From contig NZ_SJZD01000001.1 of assembly GCF_004959765.1 (NCBI RefSeq), positions 186,001 to 250,000 on the forward strand: 64,000 nt of DNA. Reading direction: 5' to 3'. Both the position numbers and the translations under genes were made by a program. This stretch comes from Flavobacterium sp. H122 (GTDB lineage Bacteria; Bacteroidota; Bacteroidia; Flavobacteriales; Flavobacteriaceae). The notes under the pieces are model-generated. The model worked only from the letters and a program-made list of their open reading frames with translations, was not told the origin of the DNA and did not search any database. Shown piece by piece: positions 27,132 through 36,641 of the stretch. Every line of letters begins with the position of its first letter. Within the stretch, counting starts at the first letter, position 1.

Positions 27132-29603
27132 ATGAAAAATTATACTCATTTGCTATTATCAGGATTTGGTGTAAAACAACTGTTTTTTAGTTTTGTTTTA
27201 ATACTTCTCAATTGCTCAATTTATGCACAAAGTGCTTATGAATGCAACACTTGTACTTCAAGTGATATAAGCATTAAAAAAATTGAATTAGTTTCCTCAA
27301 CACTTGATGGAAACGGAGGATATTTACCCCTGCCCACATCATGTTTGAGTGGTACTCCTGTTGATGGATATTTAAAAGTAACTCTCGATCAAAATGCCGC
27401 TACCAGATATGGAACCCATGTCGAATTTGACATTTATGTAGATAATGTTTTCCAGCAGCATATTTCTTATGAGAGTTGTGCCACTACAAGTAATGGAGAA
27501 TTTTATATTTACATGCCCAATACTCCAAATTCTATCCAATGGAATTGCGGTGAAGTTCTTTCTTTAAAAAACATAATTATCGGCTGGGGAAATTCAGCCG
27601 GTACAAACGTTTGTAATGAAGGGGATTGCGAACTGGGACCTCATTGTTTTAAATATGATTTAAGTACTAATTTTGTTGTTATCACTCCTATCCGACCTGA
27701 TTTTACATCAATTGGTACATGTCCCCCAAACAATTTGGCGCAAACCTATACATTTACCTCCAACACTACAGGAGGTGTATTACCTTATACTTTGATTAAA
27801 TGGGACATAACAAAAGATGGTGTCCCTATATCCAATGTAAGTCTACCTGATTCCCCATTTTTTGGTTCACCCTTAACAATTGATTTTTCTAATTATGGTG
27901 GTGCTGGATCTTATGCTGTATCGTTAACAATAACTGACAGTAATTCACCTGCAACGACTGTAACAACAAATAAAACAATTAATGTTTCTTCCTGTTGTGT
28001 ACCTTCAGCAGTATGTAAATTAAATGATGTAACAAGTCAAAGCTGTTCAATTCCTGTGGCATTTTCCAATCCAAATGATGTGTTTACAATAAATGCATGT
28101 GGAAAAAATGTTACAATGACAAGTATTGATTCTGGTGATACTTCTGTATGTGGTGATGGTGATGGCGCAGATTTTACAAGAACCTATACTATATTTTTTG
28201 ATAATGTCCAAGTTGCAACATGTGCGCAACATATCATTATAAATGACACTACTCCTCCTACTATTGATATCCAAGCTTCCAACCAGACTGTGGAATGTGA
28301 CGGTAACGGTAATACTGCCGAGCTTCAGGCATGGCTGGATTCCCACGGAGGCGCTTCGGCTTCAGACAACTGTTCCGGTGCGGTAACTGACTGGTCTCAC
28401 TCTGCTCCTGTATTCTCGGACGGATGCGGCGCAACTGGGTCGGCTAGCGTGACTTTCACAGCTAAAGATGCCTGCGGCAACATTTCTGAAACTTCGGCTA
28501 CTTTCACTATTGCTGATACTATTGACCCTGTAATTGACGTTCAGGCTAACAATAAAACCGTGGAATGTGACGGTAACGGTAATACTGCCGAGCTTCAGGC
28601 ATGGCTGGATTCCCACGGAGGCGCTTCGGCTTCAGACAACTGTTCCGGTGCGGTAACTGACTGGTCTCACTCTGCTCCTGTATTCTCGGACGGATGCGGC
28701 GCAACTGGGTCGGCTAGCGTGACTTTCACAGCTAAAGATGCCTGCGGCAACATTTCTGAAACTTCGGCTACTTTCACTATTGTAGATACAACACCGCCAA
28801 CCCTCGTTCAAGATTTTCAAACTGAAATTTCTGTTTCTTGTTCAAATATTCCAAATGATTCGCCTCAATTTCAGGATGGATGTTCAGAAGTTACTGTTGT
28901 TCCATCTCAATCAAACAATACTCCAATTAATGTAACTGATTATGGATACACGTTAAATCAACAATGGATAGCAACTGATGATTGCAAGAATGAAAAAATA
29001 ATAAATAGAACAATAAACGTAACTATTGAAGCTTTTTCCAATGTTCAAAAAAGCGTTTGTATAAGTAACGGACCAGTTGATTTGTTCAATTATTTGGATC
29101 CAAACATTGAGAAAAGCGGTACTTGGAAAGATGTTAATAATGTTGGCGGACTAACTGGCAGCATCTTCAACCCGAATGGTTTTACTCCTGGATTCTTTGC
29201 TGTATTTAAGTATACTATCACTGATTTACCATGTCCTAGAGTAATTGAAGTACATATAAATTTACATGATGACTGTGGAGAAGTTTTACCTTGTGACTTC
29301 AGAGTACTGAAATTTTCAAAAGTAGTTACTCCCGGCAGTGATGGTATAAATGATTATTTTGAAATTGTTGGATCTGAAACAGCATGTTTTGATTACAGAA
29401 TCAAAATTTTCAATCGCTGGGGTGCAATGGTATATGAAAACAATAATTACCAAAATAACTGGAGTGGTGATGCAACAAAAGCTATTTCATCAAGTAACTT
29501 ACCATCAGGCACTTACTACTATATAGTAGATATTATAGCCAGATCAAATGGAGAGCATGAAGACACCAAAAACGGTTATTTTTATTTAGGAACCAAAAAC
29601 TAA
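27132..29603 (+). CDS. Large secreted adhesin-like protein with T9SS type B sorting domain
   Basis: The 823-residue product has a Sec signal (about residues 1-33, ending SIYAQ). A Cys-rich N-terminal domain and an immunoglobulin-like part with PPNNLAQTYTFTSNTTGG follow. Two HYR-type repeats (about 387-460 and 477-550) come next; their DNA is identical over 223 bp. The C-terminal gliding-motility-type sorting domain contains VVTPGSDGINDYFEI and FNRWGAMVYENNNYQNNWSG. Type B domains direct export by the type IX system, usually with a partner PorP/SprF protein, which lies 6 bp downstream. It is likely a surface adhesin. Confidence 0.92.
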   Translation: MKNYTHLLLSGFGVKQLFFSFVLILLNCSIYAQSAYECNTCTSSDISIKKIELVSSTLDGNGGYLPLPTSCLSGTPVDGYLKVTLDQNAATRYGTHVEFDIYVDNVFQQHISYESCATTSNGEFYIYMPNTPNSIQWNCGEVLSLKNIIIGWGNSAGTNVCNEGDCELGPHCFKYDLSTNFVVITPIRPDFTSIGTCPPNNLAQTYTFTSNTTGGVLPYTLIKWDITKDGVPISNVSLPDSPFFGSPLTIDFSNYGGAGSYAVSLTITDSNSPATTVTTNKTINVSSCCVPSAVCKLNDVTSQSCSIPVAFSNPNDVFTINACGKNVTMTSIDSGDTSVCGDGDGADFTRTYTIFFDNVQVATCAQHIIINDTTPPTIDIQASNQTVECDGNGNTAELQAWLDSHGGASASDNCSGAVTDWSHSAPVFSDGCGATGSASVTFTAKDACGNISETSATFTIADTIDPVIDVQANNKTVECDGNGNTAELQAWLDSHGGASASDNCSGAVTDWSHSAPVFSDGCGATGSASVTFTAKDACGNISETSATFTIVDTTPPTLVQDFQTEISVSCSNIPNDSPQFQDGCSEVTVVPSQSNNTPINVTDYGYTLNQQWIATDDCKNEKIINRTINVTIEAFSNVQKSVCISNGPVDLFNYLDPNIEKSGTWKDVNNVGGLTGSIFNPNGFTPGFFAVFKYTITDLPCPRVIEVHINLHDDCGEVLPCDFRVLKFSKVVTPGSDGINDYFEIVGSETACFDYRIKIFNRWGAMVYENNNYQNNWSGDATKAISSSNLPSGTYYYIVDIIARSNGEHEDTKNGYFYLGTKN
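28290..28782 (+). repeat. 223-bp perfect tandem repeat inside the adhesin gene (period 270 bp)
   Basis: Bases 28290-28512 and 28560-28782 are identical. Each encodes the same 74-residue stretch, from VECDGNGNTAELQAW to SETSATFTI. The repeats are visibly more GC-rich than the flanks. Perfect identity at synonymous positions points to recent duplication or gene conversion. Confidence 0.93.
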
Positions 29604-29609
29604 CACCAT

Positions 29610-30527
29610 ATGAAACGTATTATAATAACCTTTGTTATAGGTGTAGTAAATATCTGTGCCTTTGCACAGCAAACACCACAATTTACCCAATATATGTATA
29701 ATACCATAGCAGTTAATCCTGGATATGCAGGGAGCCGTGAAGCATTAACTATTGTTGGACTGCACAGAAGCCAATGGGTTGGAATGGATGGAGGTCCGGT
29801 TACACAAACCTTATCAATCCACTCCCCTCTTAGAAACGAACGAATTGGTGTAGGTTTCTCATTCATCAATGATAAACTGGGTGATGAACATAATACCTAT
29901 GTCTACGCTGATTTTTCATATACGGTAAATTTAGGGATAGAAACCAAACTGGCTTTCGGGATAAAAGGAGGTTTCAGCAATTATTCAATTGACGAAGCTC
30001 TGTTTAATAATCCTGATGTGTACAATGATCCTTATTTTCAGGACAAACTGAATCGATGGACACCAAATTTAGGTGCTGGTATTTATTTACATCAGCCAAA
30101 ATGGTACTTAGGTTTTTCATCTCCCAGATTAATAGAAAATGATTACAATAAAGATGGTTTCTACAGAGCCTTGGAGCAATCACATTTTTATGGCATCGCG
30201 GGTTACGTTTTTGATATTAATAACAGCGGAAGTGTCAAAATGCGGCCGACAGCCTTAGTAAAAATGACTAAAGGAGCACCTTTATCTGTAGATGGTACAT
30301 TATCCTTTTTATTTAATGAAAAACTTTGGCTGGGTGCATCCTATAGAGTAGACGATTCCGTAGGAGCACTAGCCGATTTTCAAATATCAAAACAGTTGAG
30401 AATAGGTTACGCATATGACTATCCGATTTCGGACATTAAACCTTACAACTCAGGAACTCATGAAGTATTTCTAATATTTGACTTCAAATTTGACCAGTCA
30501 AAATATAAATCACCACGTTATTTCTAA
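29610..30527 (+). CDS. PorP/SprF family outer-membrane protein
   Basis: The 305-residue product has a Sec signal (MKRIIITFVIGVVNICAFAQ) followed by QTPQFTQYMYNTIAVNPGYAGSREALTIVGLHRSQWVG, the hallmark start of the PorP/SprF family. The remainder is beta-rich with alternating aromatic residues, as in an outer-membrane barrel. Each copy usually serves the export or anchoring of the type B substrate encoded just before it. It sits 6 bp after the adhesin and 16 bp before the OmpA-like gene. Confidence 0.94.
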   Translation: MKRIIITFVIGVVNICAFAQQTPQFTQYMYNTIAVNPGYAGSREALTIVGLHRSQWVGMDGGPVTQTLSIHSPLRNERIGVGFSFINDKLGDEHNTYVYADFSYTVNLGIETKLAFGIKGGFSNYSIDEALFNNPDVYNDPYFQDKLNRWTPNLGAGIYLHQPKWYLGFSSPRLIENDYNKDGFYRALEQSHFYGIAGYVFDINNSGSVKMRPTALVKMTKGAPLSVDGTLSFLFNEKLWLGASYRVDDSVGALADFQISKQLRIGYAYDYPISDIKPYNSGTHEVFLIFDFKFDQSKYKSPRYF

Positions 30528-30543
30528 TCTAAATGACTGAATT

Positions 30544-32469
30544 ATGAAAAAAGCAATACACATCCTTACAGCTATACTCATTTTTGGGTTTGTTCCTTCA
30601 GTTTCAGCTCAATTTAGCAAACAAAAAAAAGCAGACGCTTTATACAACAGTTTCTCCTATGTAAAAGCTATTGAAGTATACAAAGAAATTTTAGCCAACA
30701 ACTATAATGTTGAATACACAAAAAGAAGACTGGGTGACAGCTATTCAATGCTGCGCGATCCGCAAAACGCGTCAGTTTACTATGCCGAAGCAGTTAAACA
30801 ACCTAATATTGATCCTGAATATTATCTAAAATATGCCTTGGCTTTACGAGCGCTGAAAAAATATGATGAATCTGAAGTTTGGCTTAATAAATACAAAGAA
30901 ACCGGAGTTACAGATTCAAGAACTCAAAGAATCATTGAAGACAAAAATTTCCTAACCAATATTTATGGTCTGAAACAACAGTATTTTTCAAAATCAGTTC
31001 CATTTAACTCTGAATTAAGTGATTTTGGTGCAATTGAAAAAAATGGAAATATAATATTTGCATCGAGTCGCGATAAGGGAGTCGGGATTAAAAGAACATA
31101 CGCATGGAACCAACAGCCTTTTTTGGATTTATATGACGTAAAAAGAAATGGTGATAAATTCGAAGATATTGAAAAAGTTGATGGTGATGTTAACACAAGA
31201 TTTCATGAAGGACAAGTATCGCTCTCTAAAGATGGGAAGACTATGTACTTTACCCGGAATAACTTTTTTGACGGAAAAAAACAAAAAGATGACACCGGTA
31301 CAAACAATCTCAAAATTTACAAAGCTACACTGGATAACAATGACAAATGGTCAAATATAAAAGAATTGCCATTTAACAGCAACAATTATTCCGTAGGACA
31401 TCCAAGCCTTACAGCAGATGGAAAAACTCTTTATTTCTCTTCAGATATGCCAGGAGGAAAAGGGAAAGCCGATATTTATAAAGTCTCTGTTGACGGTGAT
31501 TCATATGGCACACCTGTAAATCTTGGTGATAGAATTAATACCGAAGGAAATGAATTATTCCCATTTGTGCATAGTGACGGAAATTTATTCTTTTCTTCTG
31601 ACGGACTGCAGGGTTTAGGCCAATTGGATATTTTTACTACTGTACTTGATGATGAAGGAAACATACAAGAGATAATCAATCTTGGTGTACCTGTAAATTC
31701 ACCAATGGACGATTTTTCATTTTTCTTAAGTGATTCCGGAGAAACTGGTTTTATATCTTCCAATAGAGAAGGCGGAAAAGGAGATGATGATATTTATGGA
31801 TTTGATAGAATTCCGCCTTTTTCAATTAAAGGTGTAGTAACAGATGTAATTAACAAACAGCCGGTTAAAGATGCAAAAATTGTAATCAAAGATAAAGACG
31901 GTAATGTAATAGCCGATTTATTGACAGATGAAAAAGGAAAATACAGTATTGCCGCTGATAGAGAAACAACATATACTGTGGAAGTGTCACATCCAAAATA
32001 TCAACCTGAACCTTCTAAAATGGCAGATACAAGAAATTCGAAAGGGAAAGCGTTTGTTCAGGTTGATTTTGAGTTAGATCCTGTTCAGGATATAGATATT
32101 CTGGCCGAAATCAATATTGAAAACATCTATTTTGATTTCGACAAACACAATATTAGGAATGATGCTGGTGTTGAATTAGAAAAAATAGCTGATTTATTAC
32201 TGAGAACATACCCTCAAATGGAAATTGAAATAGGTTCGCATACTGACAGCCGCGGTAGTTTTAAATACAACGAAGCACTTGGTATAAGAAGAGCGAATTC
32301 TACTTACAATTATTTGGTTTCCAGAGGTGTGGATCCAAAACGAATTAAAAAGCACGAAGGATTTGGAGAGTATAATTTAGTCAATGATTGTAAAGATGGT
32401 ATTGACTGTTCTGAAGAAGCGCATCAGTTAAACCGACGCTCAGTTTTCTCAGTTATCAAAATGAAATAA
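30544..32469 (+). CDS. OmpA-family protein with TPR, PD40 and carboxypeptidase-regulatory domains
   Basis: The 641-residue product has a signal peptide (FVPSVSAQ), tetratricopeptide-like helices (about 25-140), and WD40-like PD40 blades (SLSKDGKTMYFTRN, SLTADGKTLYFSSD, VHSDGNLFFSSDG). A carboxypeptidase-regulatory-like beta domain (IKGVVTDVINKQPVKDAKIVI, near 425) follows. The C-terminal OmpA domain has NIYFDFDKHNIR and IEIGSHTDSRGSFKYNEALGIRRA, which bind peptidoglycan. The architecture resembles PorE, which links the type IX machinery to the cell wall. Third gene of the adhesin operon. Confidence 0.93.
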   Translation: MKKAIHILTAILIFGFVPSVSAQFSKQKKADALYNSFSYVKAIEVYKEILANNYNVEYTKRRLGDSYSMLRDPQNASVYYAEAVKQPNIDPEYYLKYALALRALKKYDESEVWLNKYKETGVTDSRTQRIIEDKNFLTNIYGLKQQYFSKSVPFNSELSDFGAIEKNGNIIFASSRDKGVGIKRTYAWNQQPFLDLYDVKRNGDKFEDIEKVDGDVNTRFHEGQVSLSKDGKTMYFTRNNFFDGKKQKDDTGTNNLKIYKATLDNNDKWSNIKELPFNSNNYSVGHPSLTADGKTLYFSSDMPGGKGKADIYKVSVDGDSYGTPVNLGDRINTEGNELFPFVHSDGNLFFSSDGLQGLGQLDIFTTVLDDEGNIQEIINLGVPVNSPMDDFSFFLSDSGETGFISSNREGGKGDDDIYGFDRIPPFSIKGVVTDVINKQPVKDAKIVIKDKDGNVIADLLTDEKGKYSIAADRETTYTVEVSHPKYQPEPSKMADTRNSKGKAFVQVDFELDPVQDIDILAEINIENIYFDFDKHNIRNDAGVELEKIADLLLRTYPQMEIEIGSHTDSRGSFKYNEALGIRRANSTYNYLVSRGVDPKRIKKHEGFGEYNLVNDCKDGIDCSEEAHQLNRRSVFSVIKMK

Positions 32470-32483
32470 AAAATGTAATTTCA

Positions 32484-32515
32484 AAAAAAAAAAGGGGTCT
32501 TATGATAAAGACCCC
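32484..32515 (-). terminator. Terminator of the gyrA-TPR operon
   Basis: GGGGTCTT pairs with AAGACCCC. On the minus strand the stem is followed by ten or more T, so it serves mainly the minus-strand genes and may also stop the converging ompA transcript. Confidence 0.85.
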
Positions 32516-32541
32516 ATTTCAATTTAATAAATCATTAAAGA

Positions 32542-33819
32542 TTAATTTTTTGCTTTTAAAGCTTTATATTTTTCAGTCATATCAAGAGCATTGTACATAT
32601 TTAGAAGTGTAGACTTAATATCTTTATCCGTTCCAAATAATTCATACGCTTTTTCTAAATGAGGAATCGCAGATTTATACAAATTCTCTCTTTTAACTTT
32701 TAAAGCATCATATTTTTTCATATCAGCTGCTGAAGTACCTAATTTATTCATCGCATCAACAATTTCTTTTTCACCGTCAAGTTTTAAAACTGCTAAATTT
32801 AAGTAAGCATTTTTGTATTTTGGATCAATTTGAATAGCTTTTAAATAATATCCTTCAGCGTCAATTTTAGCCTGTTTGTCTTTAGACTGTCCTGATACAA
32901 CACCTAAATTGTAGAATAAATCCGCATTATTAGGATCTTTTGCCAATACTTCAGAAACTAATTTCTTATACATTTCGTAATCATTAGTTTTTAAATACAA
33001 GTCAGCTTCAGACATTATCAATGAAGTATCATCAGGATTTGCTTTTCTAGCATCAGCTACCGCTTTTTTAGCAGCAGGCACATCTCCTTTTTCAATTAAA
33101 ATCAAAGAAATGTTTTTAGCAATCTCTCCACGTTTTGAAGGGATCTGTTCCACTCTTGGTGCTTCATGAGTTCCTAATTTAATCGAAAAATCTCTGTCTT
33201 TTGCAGTTGCAAAAGTTTCTTCCTGTCCGTTTGATTTATTTTTTGCCAAATAATTTACACCTTTACCTGAATAATTCAACTCCTTTAATTGTTTGTAATA
33301 TCCTAAGGCAGTATCATAATCTTTATCATTTACTGCTGTTGAAGCTGCATAATACAACATAATTGTATCTTTTTTATCAAGACCGTACACTTCGTATAAT
33401 TTTTGTGCACTCTCTTTGAATTTTTTAGCATTACTGTCAGCAACAGCACTGTTTGTCAATAGTCTTTTTACCTCAATCAGGTTTGTTTGTGCCTGTGAAG
33501 TAAATTTAGACTTACCTGATTTTTTTTCAACATCAATCAACTGATTGTATGCTTTTGCAGCTCCCAGTAAGTTTTTACTTTCTTCCTGGTTCTTTTTAGC
33601 CAATTCTAAATTTGCATTTCCTAAAACAAAATAATATTGTGCTTTTATTGCATCTTCTGCATTAGCGATCATACTTTCCGCTTTTTCAAGCGATGCTTTC
33701 GCTTCAGCAGCATTTCCTGATTTCAAAGCTTTTTCTGCTGCTTTAACTTCATCTTTTTGAGCAAAAACTGCAACAGATAACAATAAAGAAGTTGCAATTG
33801 CTAAATTTTTAATTTTCAT
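32542..33819 (-). CDS. Tetratricopeptide-repeat protein, exported
   Basis: The 425-residue product has a signal peptide (IKNLAIATSLLLSVAVFAQ). Helical repeats include KSGNAAEAKASLEKAESMI, DKDYDTALGYYKQLKEL, KGDVPAAKKAVADARKANP, NADLFYNLGVVSGQSKD and DPKYKNAYLNLAVLKLDG; several fit the TPR consensus. TPR proteins mediate protein-protein contacts; no partner is indicated. It follows gyrA by 15 bp on the same strand, so it is probably co-transcribed, an arrangement I associate with flavobacteria. Confidence 0.88.
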   Translation of the reverse strand: MKIKNLAIATSLLLSVAVFAQKDEVKAAEKALKSGNAAEAKASLEKAESMIANAEDAIKAQYYFVLGNANLELAKKNQEESKNLLGAAKAYNQLIDVEKKSGKSKFTSQAQTNLIEVKRLLTNSAVADSNAKKFKESAQKLYEVYGLDKKDTIMLYYAASTAVNDKDYDTALGYYKQLKELNYSGKGVNYLAKNKSNGQEETFATAKDRDFSIKLGTHEAPRVEQIPSKRGEIAKNISLILIEKGDVPAAKKAVADARKANPDDTSLIMSEADLYLKTNDYEMYKKLVSEVLAKDPNNADLFYNLGVVSGQSKDKQAKIDAEGYYLKAIQIDPKYKNAYLNLAVLKLDGEKEIVDAMNKLGTSAADMKKYDALKVKRENLYKSAIPHLEKAYELFGTDKDIKSTLLNMYNALDMTEKYKALKAKN

Positions 33820-33834
33820 TTCTCTAAATTTAAA

Positions 33835-36381
33835 TTATTCCTGTGTTTCTGTATCCAATGTTGATTCGTTGTCGATTGAATCATTCAAATCTTCTGTATT
33901 CTCATCAGTTTCATCCTCTTCCCGCATTACTTTACAAACGGCAGCAATTGAATCTTTTCCTTTGATATTAATCAAACGGACTCCCTGCGTTGCGCGTCCC
34001 ATAACACGTAAATCAGATACTCTCATCCTGATGGTTAATCCGGATTTATTGATAATCATTAAGTCATCTTCATCAGTCACATTGTTGATAGCAATAAGTG
34101 AGCCAGTTTTTTCAGTGATGTTTAAAGTTTTTACACCTTTACCTCCACGATTGGTAATTCTGTACACATCTTCTCCGTCATCATCAACAAGTTTAGTACG
34201 TTTACCATAACCATTTTCAGTAACTACCAAAATTTGAGAATCGTTCACATGATCTCTATCAATAGACACCATTCCTATAACTTCATCTTTCTCATCAGTT
34301 AAAGTAATACCTCTGACCCCTGAAGCAGTTCTACCCATAGGTCTCGTTTTTTCTTCTTCAAAACGAACTAATTTACCTGATTTAGAAGCAACTAATACTT
34401 GACTATTTCCAGTAGTCAATTTGGCTTCTAATAATTCATCTCCGTCTTTAATTGTGATGGCAGCTACACCATTAGCTCTTGGACGGGAATATGATTCTAA
34501 AGAAGTCTTTTTCACTTGTCCTTCTTTAGTCACCATAATTACATAATGACCATTGATATATTCCTGATCTTTTAAATCTTGTGTACAGATAAACGCTTTT
34601 ACTTTATCATCCTGTTCGATATTGATCAAGTTTTGGATAGCACGTCCTTTAGCCGTTTTACTTCCTTCCGGAATTTCGTACACGCGCATCCAGAAGCATT
34701 TTCCTTTTTGTGTAAAGAACAACATATACTGATGATTTGTTGCCACATACATATGTTCTAAGAAATCAGAGTCACGGGTACCGGCTGATTTTTGTCCTAC
34801 TCCTCCTCTATTTTGAGTCTTATATTCAGTAAGTGGTGTACGTTTGATATAACCTGCATGAGAAATTGTAATCACAACTTGCTCATCAGCAATCAAATCT
34901 TCAATACTTACATCTCCTCCTGAATACTCAATTGTAGAACGACGGTCATCTCCGTATTTATCTTTAATTTCAGTTAATTCTTGTTTGATTAATTCCATAC
35001 GAAGTTCTTTGCTGGCTAATAATGCTTTTAATTCAGCTATTAACTTCATGATTTCTTCATATTCCGCACGCAATTTATCTTGCTCAAGACCTGTCAACTG
35101 ACGTAAACGCATCTCAACGATTGCACGGGCCTGAATTTCTGATAAATTGAAACGCTCAATCAATTTAGCTCTTGCTTCATCACCATCTTTTGACGATCTG
35201 ATTAACGCAATAACTTCATCAATATTATCTGAAGCAATGATCAAACCTTCTAAAATATGTGCTCTTTCTTCAGCTTTACGTAAATCATATTGTGCACGAC
35301 GAGTAACTACATCGTGACGGTGCTCTACGAAATAGTGTATTAAATCTTTTAGATTCAATAATTGCGGTCTTCCGTTTACAAGAGCAATATTATTTACGCT
35401 AAATGAAGATTGTAATTGCGTGTATTTATATAAGGTGTTTAAAACTACATTAGGAACCGCATCACGTTTTAAGATATAAACGATACGCATACCGTTACGG
35501 TCAGATTCATCACGGATAGTTGAAATACCTTCAATTTTCTTATCGTTAACCATATCAGCAGTTTTCTTAATCATTTCTGCTTTGTTAACCTGATAAGGAA
35601 TTTCGGTAACAATAATCGCTTCACGGCCATCAACTTCTTCAAAACCGACTTTTGCACGCATTACCACACGTCCACGACCGGTTTTAAATGCCTCACGAAC
35701 CCCATCCATTCCATAGATAACACCTCCTGTAGGAAAATCAGGTGCTTTAATGAAATTAGTTAATTCGTCAATTTCAATATCATTGTTGTCAATATAAGCT
35801 AAAGTACCTTCAACAACCTCTGTTAAGTTATGTGGCGCCATATTGGTTGCCATACCTACTGCAATACCTGAAGCTCCGTTTACAAGTAAATTTGGCACTT
35901 TTGTAGGCATTACCTTAGGCTCTTCTAAAGTATCGTCAAAGTTTAATTGGAAATCTACAGTTTCTTTTTCAATATCAGCAAGCATCTCTTCCGAGAATTT
36001 TTTCATTCTTGCTTCAGTATAACGCATTGCAGCAGGGCTGTCACCATCTATCGAACCAAAGTTACCCTGACCGTCAACCATTAAGTAACGTAAACTCCAG
36101 TCCTGTGCCATACGAACCATAGCATCGTAAACTGATGAATCTCCGTGCGGGTGATACTTACCCAAAACTTCCCCTACTATCCTTGCAGATTTTTTATGTG
36201 CTCTATTTGAAAATACACCTAACTCATGCATTCCAAACAATACTCTGCGGTGTACTGGCTTTAAACCATCTCTTACATCAGGTAATGCACGCGATACAAT
36301 AACCGACATCGAATAATCGATGTAGGCTGATTTCATTTCGTCTTCAATGTTAATTGGAATTAACTTTTCTCCTTCAGACAT
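33835..36381 (-). CDS. gyrA: DNA gyrase subunit A
   Basis: The 848-residue length is normal. The active-site tyrosine is Tyr121 in [10 protein letters not shown]. The N-terminal start [39 protein letters not shown] is characteristic. The GyrA-box-like QNRGGVG in the C-terminal beta-pinwheel supports gyrase over topoisomerase IV; here the usual QRRGGKG reads with Asn and Val. The C-terminus is acidic. With GyrB (not in this window) it introduces negative supercoils. The quinolone-region Ser is present in [10 protein letters not shown]. Divergent from clpC. Confidence 0.96.
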   Translation of the reverse strand: MSEGEKLIPINIEDEMKSAYIDYSMSVIVSRALPDVRDGLKPVHRRVLFGMHELGVFSNRAHKKSARIVGEVLGKYHPHGDSSVYDAMVRMAQDWSLRYLMVDGQGNFGSIDGDSPAAMRYTEARMKKFSEEMLADIEKETVDFQLNFDDTLEEPKVMPTKVPNLLVNGASGIAVGMATNMAPHNLTEVVEGTLAYIDNNDIEIDELTNFIKAPDFPTGGVIYGMDGVREAFKTGRGRVVMRAKVGFEEVDGREAIIVTEIPYQVNKAEMIKKTADMVNDKKIEGISTIRDESDRNGMRIVYILKRDAVPNVVLNTLYKYTQLQSSFSVNNIALVNGRPQLLNLKDLIHYFVEHRHDVVTRRAQYDLRKAEERAHILEGLIIASDNIDEVIALIRSSKDGDEARAKLIERFNLSEIQARAIVEMRLRQLTGLEQDKLRAEYEEIMKLIAELKALLASKELRMELIKQELTEIKDKYGDDRRSTIEYSGGDVSIEDLIADEQVVITISHAGYIKRTPLTEYKTQNRGGVGQKSAGTRDSDFLEHMYVATNHQYMLFFTQKGKCFWMRVYEIPEGSKTAKGRAIQNLINIEQDDKVKAFICTQDLKDQEYINGHYVIMVTKEGQVKKTSLESYSRPRANGVAAITIKDGDELLEAKLTTGNSQVLVASKSGKLVRFEEEKTRPMGRTASGVRGITLTDEKDEVIGMVSIDRDHVNDSQILVVTENGYGKRTKLVDDDGEDVYRITNRGGKGVKTLNITEKTGSLIAINNVTDEDDLMIINKSGLTIRMRVSDLRVMGRATQGVRLINIKGKDSIAAVCKVMREEDETDENTEDLNDSIDNESTLDTETQE

Positions 36382-36641
36382 AAGTATTTATGTTATTTAT
36401 TTATTTTTAATTGTAAACGCGCTAATATACGCATTTCTGCTTTTTTTACCAGTACTTCACTATTCATATTTCAATAATTTATTAACAAAAAAAAGAGGGC
36501 TTTTGGTTAATAAATACCGTTAAATTTGATTTGGTGCTTTAAAATTTATTTTGTCACTTAGCATGACAGTCATAGTGTGAGGAATGATTTTTGCATTTAC
36601 ATTCATAAATCATTAAATTTACAATTACTAATTACAACAAT

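Noticed and set aside
28290..28782. Possible CRISPR array
   Set aside because: The repeat unit is coding, far too long, and present in only two copies.
28047..28820. Antisense frames within the adhesin repeats
   Set aside because: They repeat because the coding-strand module is duplicated; no start signals or family resemblance.
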